This document shows, one piece after another, positions 6,662 through 6,884 of a stretch of 6,884 nt of DNA; the first letter of the stretch is position 1, and every line of letters begins with the position of its first letter. Source of the DNA: an uncultured Treponema sp. (GTDB lineage Bacteria; Spirochaetota; Spirochaetia; Treponematales; Treponemataceae); NCBI GenBank assembly GCA_905236465.1, contig CAJOQA010000036.1, positions 1 to 6,884 of the forward strand, in the 5' to 3' direction. The notes beneath the pieces are model-generated. The model did not search any database, had not been told where the DNA came from, and saw nothing but the letters and a program-made list of their open reading frames with translations. The translations under genes and the position numbers were made by a program.

Positions 6662-6884
6662 ACGTAATAATAAAAAGAAAAATAATTTTACTCTCCCTGA
6701 TTTTTATTTTTGCCCTTACTTTTGTAATTCAAAGCATAAGCGCAGGCAAATCCTCTGTAAAGAATATAAGCTTTTCAGAGGAAGCTGACTCCATAGAAAT
6801 AGTTTCTAAGCAAGAGACAATAAAAATTACAAAAGAAGAGTCCGCCTATTTTATTTCTGAAAAAAAGTATCCTGCAGCAGAAAA
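6658..6884 (+). CDS. Membrane-anchored protein, probable DUF4340 partner of the GldG-like protein (partial, 3' end outside window)
   Basis: Only the first 75 residues are present. They begin with a basic start (MNVIIKRK), a single hydrophobic segment of about 9-28, and then a polar stretch (NISFSEEADSIEIVSKQETI) that looks like beta-strands of an exported domain. The segment could be an uncleaved anchor or a signal peptide; no lipobox Cys is visible. Genes directly downstream of GldG-like genes often encode DUF4340 proteins, which begin with an N-terminal anchor followed by short strand motifs of this type. The assignment therefore rests on position and architecture, not on a diagnostic motif. 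It overlaps the previous stop in ATGA and has GGAG at 7 nt, so it is a true member of the operon. Confidence 0.65.
   Translation, partial: MNVIIKRKIILLSLIFIFALTFVIQSISAGKSSVKNISFSEEADSIEIVSKQETIKITKEESAYFISEKKYPAAE

Overview
The window looks like chromosomal DNA from a host-associated spirochete, most likely Treponema. It is A+T-rich and carries a spirochete-like PolA start, a lipoprotein signal with a loose lipobox, and a gliding-type ABC cassette (ATPase, ABC-2 permease, GldG-like protein, DUF4340-like protein). Genus placement is inferred from gene content and protein style only; no search was run.

Layout. Positions 1-505 (minus strand) hold the first 168 codons of DNA polymerase I (polA), cut by the window edge. 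An 81-bp gap separates it from a divergent gene at 587-1768 (plus), a D12-class adenine-specific DNA methyltransferase with no visible restriction partner. Its stop lies 6 bp from the stop of a convergent gene at 1775-2773 (minus), a predicted lipoprotein of the endonuclease/exonuclease/phosphatase (EEP) superfamily. A 166-bp divergent gap (2774-2939) carries a good promoter for a tightly packed plus-strand operon: GldA-like ATPase (2940-3857), GldF-like permease (3847-4581), GldG-like membrane-anchored protein (4589-6661), and the start of a membrane-anchored protein in the position of the DUF4340 partner (6658 to the edge). No gene-free stretch exceeds 300 bp.

How the genes work together. 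The last four genes plausibly form one membrane complex: the ATPase drives the ABC-2 permease, while the GldG-like and DUF4340-like proteins supply large extracytoplasmic domains. Its substrate is unknown here. PolA, the methyltransferase and the lipoprotein nuclease look like separate transcription units with no demonstrable link to one another.

The most notable signal is at the translation starts. polA and the methyltransferase each have a -10 box ending only 6-8 nt before the ATG and no usable Shine-Dalgarno, which predicts leaderless or near-leaderless mRNAs from a divergent promoter pair. The lipoprotein gene may be similar. The operon instead has a leader, a small hairpin and GGAG-type ribosome sites. 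I found no mobile element, CRISPR array, tRNA or rRNA, and no convincing wholly new system.
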